Of a stretch of DNA of 64,000 nt, positions 60,676 to 64,000 are shown piece by piece. Within the stretch, counting starts at the first letter, position 1, and the number at the start of each line of letters is the position of its first letter. The notes below the pieces were generated by a model that ran no database searches, was not told the DNA's origin, and worked only from the letters and a program-made list of their open reading frames with translations. Position numbers and translations under genes: made by a program. The DNA is from Paenibacillus sp. FSL H8-0537 (GTDB taxonomy: Bacteria; Bacillota; Bacilli; Paenibacillales; Paenibacillaceae): the NCBI RefSeq assembly GCF_038051995.1, contig NZ_CP150290.1, positions 5,761,001 through 5,825,000 on the forward strand, written 5' to 3'.

Positions 60676-61737
60676 TTATAGCCCCAGCATTTCATCCAAA
60701 TCATCATCGAACTGGTCAAAAAGTCCTTTTTGATGATTGGATACGTTTCCATTATTCTGAAATTCAATACGTATAGGCCGACTAACCAAATTCTCATCAA
60801 TATCAAAATAATACACTGCTACTTTCTCTTTTTGTATTCGTTTATGGTATATAGATTTACGAATACCATTAAAAATATGATCGCTATGCGACTCTATAAC
60901 AAAACGGACTCCACGTTCTGCCGCAAAAGAAAACAATTCAGTCAGACGAGACTGTGCTCTAGGATGCAGATGAATTTCAGGATTTTCGATAATTATTAGA
61001 TCATCCTTTTTAGCAGATAAAATACTAATTATTATAGAAATAATATAACTCAGGCCTGAACCAATATTTTTAGGACGAACCTTCCGATTTCCTGCATTTT
61101 GAAATTGTGCTCTAACTTTATCGGTGCCTATTAAATCTTCTGTAGATAGCTGAGCATTAATAATATAACCCAACCAAAAATTAACATTTATATCTAATGT
61201 ACTGCCTATTTCGGGATTTTTAATTAAACAAGGCTCAATTGGATCTTTTTTGTGATTTTCAAAATAATCAATTGCATATTCACCAAGCACTCCAGACTCA
61301 TCATGCTGGCTATAGTTTTTAGAATAGGTGTCTTGAGCACCTAAACGATTTGCCGATAAATATTGAATTTTTTTGTTTTTACGATTTAAATAATCCTCAA
61401 TTAATGTTCCAGTCCTACTTATATTACAAATAGCTTGAGGATCTGCTTGTTCAAAGTCTAGGTTAATAAATGAACTTTGATTCGAGCCTAACTCCAGATT
61501 AATATTGCGGGCATTTGTTCTGAAATTACTAGCTTCTGCAAAGGTTCCTATAGCAACAAGCTGACCATTTAAAGGTGATTTATGTTTATCAGTTACATTT
61601 TGTATAGCAAGCAGCAATGCTTGAATCACGGTTGATTTACCCGAGGAATTCATACCAACCAGTAAAGTTAATGGTTCTACTTCTAAATCTGCTACATCAA
61701 TACTCTTTAAACCATTAATAATAAGCCTATTTATCAT
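60676..61737 (-). CDS. OLD/DUF3696-like AAA ATPase
   Basis: A 353-aa ABC-type (SMC/OLD-like) ATPase. Walker A is GMNSSGKST (residues 28-36), the Q-loop/lid region follows, Walker B is DLIIIENPEIHLHPRAQSRL (about 245-264), and the sensor part is FVIESHSDHIFNGIRK. This matches the DUF3696-type defence ATPases; no TOPRIM nuclease domain is attached. It overlaps the DUF262 gene by 11 bases, so it is translationally coupled. In related systems such ATPases sense infection and activate an effector; that role is inference. Confidence 0.85.
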   Translation of the reverse strand: MINRLIINGLKSIDVADLEVEPLTLLVGMNSSGKSTVIQALLLAIQNVTDKHKSPLNGQLVAIGTFAEASNFRTNARNINLELGSNQSSFINLDFEQADPQAICNISRTGTLIEDYLNRKNKKIQYLSANRLGAQDTYSKNYSQHDESGVLGEYAIDYFENHKKDPIEPCLIKNPEIGSTLDINVNFWLGYIINAQLSTEDLIGTDKVRAQFQNAGNRKVRPKNIGSGLSYIISIIISILSAKKDDLIIIENPEIHLHPRAQSRLTELFSFAAERGVRFVIESHSDHIFNGIRKSIYHKRIQKEKVAVYYFDIDENLVSRPIRIEFQNNGNVSNHQKGLFDQFDDDLDEMLGL

Positions 61738-62872
61738 CCCGTAACCTCCGCCCTAATTCATCCATTTTGTCAAAGACATCTGGTATAACGCTGCCAGTAC
61801 CTCGATCCTTGGACAATAGTTCGTTAAATTTTCCATCTTCGAGTAGTTTATTGGACAATTCACGAAAACGAACTGTATTATTTTCACATGTTGTTTGATC
61901 GAACTGAGTAAATAGATACCCAAATGATTCAAATAAAATAAAATTTACTGGATAACGCCCGTTTGTTCGCCTAAAAGCGCGATTCCCGAATATAATCATA
62001 TTATTACACATAGTTAAATGAAATAGCGTTTTGAGTTCTGCAATATTTTCATCATCCATTTCATTAATATACTTCATAGATCTTCCTAAAAACTCATCCA
62101 GTTCTTTATGTTTATATTCAGTTAATTCTCCATTTCTCCATAAAATAAATGATATTAATCTTAAAATCATATAGCGGTCTTTCATTCGAATGGGTGTAAT
62201 TGTTCGACCTGTCACCTCTAAATAAGAATCACTACTTGACAAATCATCAAGTAATTTGGTTGCTTTGCCTTGATAAAGTGCATTTCGCATCTCTTGTTGA
62301 TTTAACTGTGTTCCTCCTCTGTTAACTCGATCAAAAATATCAAAAATAACTCTATCTGGTGTAGGTGGCTTAATGACCTGTGCAATAATTTGATAATCTT
62401 CTAACTTTGATTGAAGATTATGCTTTAATTCAGAAAATCTTTGCCCCTGCAAATTATTTAATATTCTGAGTTGTTGTAACTCAAACTGATCATCAAAAAA
62501 ACGAAAAAATGTTGTAAGCCTTTGTCTTCCATCTACAACAATTAATTGCCCATCTTTCGTTTCATTAAGATAAAAAACTGGGAGTGGGATTCCCATTAAT
62601 ACGGATTCAATTAATTCTGAACGTTGCTTATCATCCCATACATCATCGCGCTGATAGTCAGGATCAAGCTTAACTTGTTGCGGCTTTTTATCGTACTTAC
62701 GCTTTAATTCAAACAGTGAATATTGCTCTCTCTCTACCTTAATAGTAACATCAGGATAAATGCTCGCTTCTTCTTGGTAATCATTATCAAACAGTTTGTC
62801 TTCTATATCTTTTTCTTCCATAAGTTCTGACTCTAATTCCTCCATTAAATCATCCTGTCTTTGCATTTGCAT
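61727..62872 (-). CDS. DUF262 (GmrSD/ParB-fold) protein
   Basis: A 381-aa protein with the DUF262 domain in its N-terminal half: LDPDYQRDDVWDDKQRSELI, IPLPVFYLNE and VDGRQRLTTFFRFF (DGxQR motif, about residue 114 from this start). DUF262 is found in GmrS-type restriction enzymes and other defence proteins and has a ParB/Srx-like nucleotidase fold. The C-terminal half is helical and lacks the GmrD HNH domain. The ATG at 62872 follows AGAGG; a frame five codons longer lacks a ribosome site. It is the first gene of the operon. Confidence 0.85.
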   Translation of the reverse strand: MQMQRQDDLMEELESELMEEKDIEDKLFDNDYQEEASIYPDVTIKVEREQYSLFELKRKYDKKPQQVKLDPDYQRDDVWDDKQRSELIESVLMGIPLPVFYLNETKDGQLIVVDGRQRLTTFFRFFDDQFELQQLRILNNLQGQRFSELKHNLQSKLEDYQIIAQVIKPPTPDRVIFDIFDRVNRGGTQLNQQEMRNALYQGKATKLLDDLSSSDSYLEVTGRTITPIRMKDRYMILRLISFILWRNGELTEYKHKELDEFLGRSMKYINEMDDENIAELKTLFHLTMCNNMIIFGNRAFRRTNGRYPVNFILFESFGYLFTQFDQTTCENNTVRFRELSNKLLEDGKFNELLSKDRGTGSVIPDVFDKMDELGRRLRDDK

Positions 62873-63381
62873 TTCACTACCTCTCATTGCACATTATATA
62901 TTTATAACTGCTGATTCTATAAGGTACCAAAGAATATCACTCTTCAATATTATACACTCAATCTGGATGATTGTATTCAAAGCAAATGGAAAAAATTGAT
63001 CGTAAGACACCTTATATATTTGATTATTTATTCTACTTCCAAACTCTTTCTCCCACCTTAAGTTATCATTCTGTACAAGGTAAGGGAGGGTATGACGCCG
63101 CTTGCTTATCGTAAACAATAGCAGCCATCATTTATTCGTTAAGCGAAAAAAAAGGAGGCCGCCCTCTCAGTAGTGAAACACTACTGAGAGGGCGGCCTCT
63201 CGCAAGGCATCATGCTTGCTTAATAGAGAGGGCGCTTCGCTCAGAAACGCAATATGAATAGGTAATGAATAAACGGGAGGATGACATCACGTCATTATTA
63301 TTATCTTCTTCCTTTAGATCATAACAACTTCTCTCGCATAAAAATGTAATCCAAATTACATTTTCGCAAAAATAATGGCAA
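62873..63381. other. Gap between the DUF262 operon and crp-like gene
   Basis: About 500 bp. It contains a TATAAT-like element (GTGTATAATATTG on the minus strand near 62950) that may be part of the DUF262 operon promoter, the crp terminator (63146-63199) and an inverted repeat AAAATGTAAT-CCAA-ATTACATTTT (63341-63364) just after the crp-like stop. A 74-codon frame on the minus strand (62894-63118) was not accepted as a gene. Confidence 0.5.
63146..63199 (-). terminator. Strong terminator of the crp-like gene
   Basis: On the minus strand a perfect 21-bp stem (63055-type GAGGCCGCCC with its complement; arms 63155-63175 and 63179-63199, 3-base loop) is followed by C and eight T. Confidence 0.9.
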
Positions 63382-64000
63382 TCAGCCTTCTTGAGCGATA
63401 GATTTCTCATCATTAAGCCTGCTATCCTGGTGGATTCCGCCGATGACCTGCAGCTGCTCTTTGTTCAAAATGCTGATTTTTTTGCTCACAATACGAATAT
63501 AACCTTCATTTTGCATTTCAAGCAGCACCTTGGTCACCGTCTCCCGCACCGTTCCCGTCATATCGGCAATTTGCTGATGCGTCAGCTTCAGACCGATCGT
63601 CGTTCCGTATTTATCCGACAGCCGCAGCAGCAGCCGCGAGATCCGCGTACGAGCATTCGTAATCGTCAGGTCGGTAATCAGCTCATTCGCCTTGCGCAGA
63701 CGTTCCAGTGTAATCCCCAAAATATGAATCGCAATGCCCGGGTTTTCCTTCAGCAGTGCGAAAAATTGCTCGCGCTTCAATACATATAGCTTGCTTTTCT
63801 CCAATACTTTCGCTGACGCAGAACGGAGCTTCGTACTATCAATCAGCGCCATCTCGCCAAAATAGTCCCCTTCATGGAAAATAGCAAGTATAACCTCGCG
63901 ATCCTCCTCATGCCGGTAAATTTGCACAGCTCCGGCTTTAATCATATACAGCTCATCGCCTTCATCCTGCTCCCAGAACAGCTGGGTGCCCTTAGCAAAG
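63382..64000 (-). CDS. Crp/Fnr family regulator (5' end outside the window)
   Basis: The frame is open from the window edge to the stop, 206 codons, and lacks its start. The cyclic-nucleotide-binding fold is visible (GTQLFWEQDEGDELYMIKAG; FHEGDYFGEMALIDS), as is the C-terminal HTH (THQQIADMTGTVRETVTKVL). No Cys cluster of Fnr is seen in this part. The ligand cannot be deduced. Its terminator follows at 63146-63199. Confidence 0.88.
   Translation of the reverse strand, partial: FAKGTQLFWEQDEGDELYMIKAGAVQIYRHEEDREVILAIFHEGDYFGEMALIDSTKLRSASAKVLEKSKLYVLKREQFFALLKENPGIAIHILGITLERLRKANELITDLTITNARTRISRLLLRLSDKYGTTIGLKLTHQQIADMTGTVRETVTKVLLEMQNEGYIRIVSKKISILNKEQLQVIGGIHQDSRLNDEKSIAQEG

Noticed and set aside
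62894..63118. 74-codon minus-strand frame upstream of the DUF262 gene
   Set aside because: No ribosome site seen, composition like noncoding AT-rich DNA, overlaps the likely promoter region of the operon.
63341..63364. Inverted repeat AAAATGTAAT/ATTACATTTT as a Crp/Fnr operator
   Set aside because: It lies just after the stop codon of the regulator gene, not before a start, and does not match the Crp or Fnr half-site consensus well.

Overview
The window reads as chromosomal DNA of a spore-forming Bacillales bacterium, most probably a Paenibacillus or close relative. The support is mid-GC coding DNA with strong GGAGG ribosome sites, a B. subtilis-like neighbourhood (thiL-tsaE-tsaB-rimI-tsaD, then ydiF-like ABC-F, moaC, tatA-tatC), a yyaC spore-protease homologue, T-box leaders, and a sigma-B partner-switching module arranged like that of the B. 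cereus group. No tRNA, rRNA, CRISPR array, transposase or prophage gene was seen.

Layout. 0-6 kb: tatC, tatA, three molybdopterin cofactor genes, a 5-formyl-THF cyclo-ligase and an ABC-F ATPase. 6.2-11.8 kb: a minus-strand six-gene unit (ABC ATPase, a 67-aa basic protein, a ComQ-like prenyl synthase, a short ComX-like pheromone precursor at 9411-9584, a PDZ/multi-TM ComP-like kinase and a ComA-like regulator), with ComA-box-like inverted repeats upstream of its first gene and upstream of comX. 12.0-15.2 kb: a DnaA-box cluster, leuA, and two tandem Leu-type T-box leaders behind a perfect sigma-A promoter. 15.2-19.4 kb: the t6A genes, rimI and thiL. 19.4-26.5 kb: assorted housekeeping and hypothetical genes. 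26.6-31.6 kb: galK-galE-galT with a divergent AraC regulator. 31.8-40.6 kb: oxidoreductases, a CorA-like transporter, lipase-like proteins and methyltransferases. 40.7-44.8 kb: the EfeUOB iron system, with two Fur boxes shared with a divergent PAS-GGDEF-EAL gene. 47.8-51.0 kb: a second isoprenoid-synthase-fold enzyme beside a nitrile-hydratase-leader (NHLP) RiPP precursor ending in Trp-Lys, and a convergent 7TM histidine kinase. 51.2-59.7 kb: a general-stress module (RsbM-like CheR, RsbK-like hybrid kinase, SigB, two RsbW-like proteins, DUF948, RsbV, RsbY-like phosphatase, YtxH). 59.8-62.9 kb: an AT-rich three-gene operon (DUF262, OLD-like AAA ATPase, unknown) that looks like a defence system. 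63.4 kb to the end: a Crp/Fnr regulator cut off by the window edge.

How the parts connect. Two loci pair an isoprenoid-synthase-fold enzyme with a small peptide whose penultimate residue is Trp. The first is a recognisable ComQXPA quorum-sensing arrangement. The second (47.8-49.1 kb) uses an NHLP leader instead and is the best candidate here for an undescribed prenylated-peptide system. EfeB carries a twin-arginine signal and is a natural client of the TatA-TatC pair at the left end. Iron uptake and c-di-GMP turnover may share Fur control. A dispersed palindromic repeat occurs four times, always between genes and in the same orientation.
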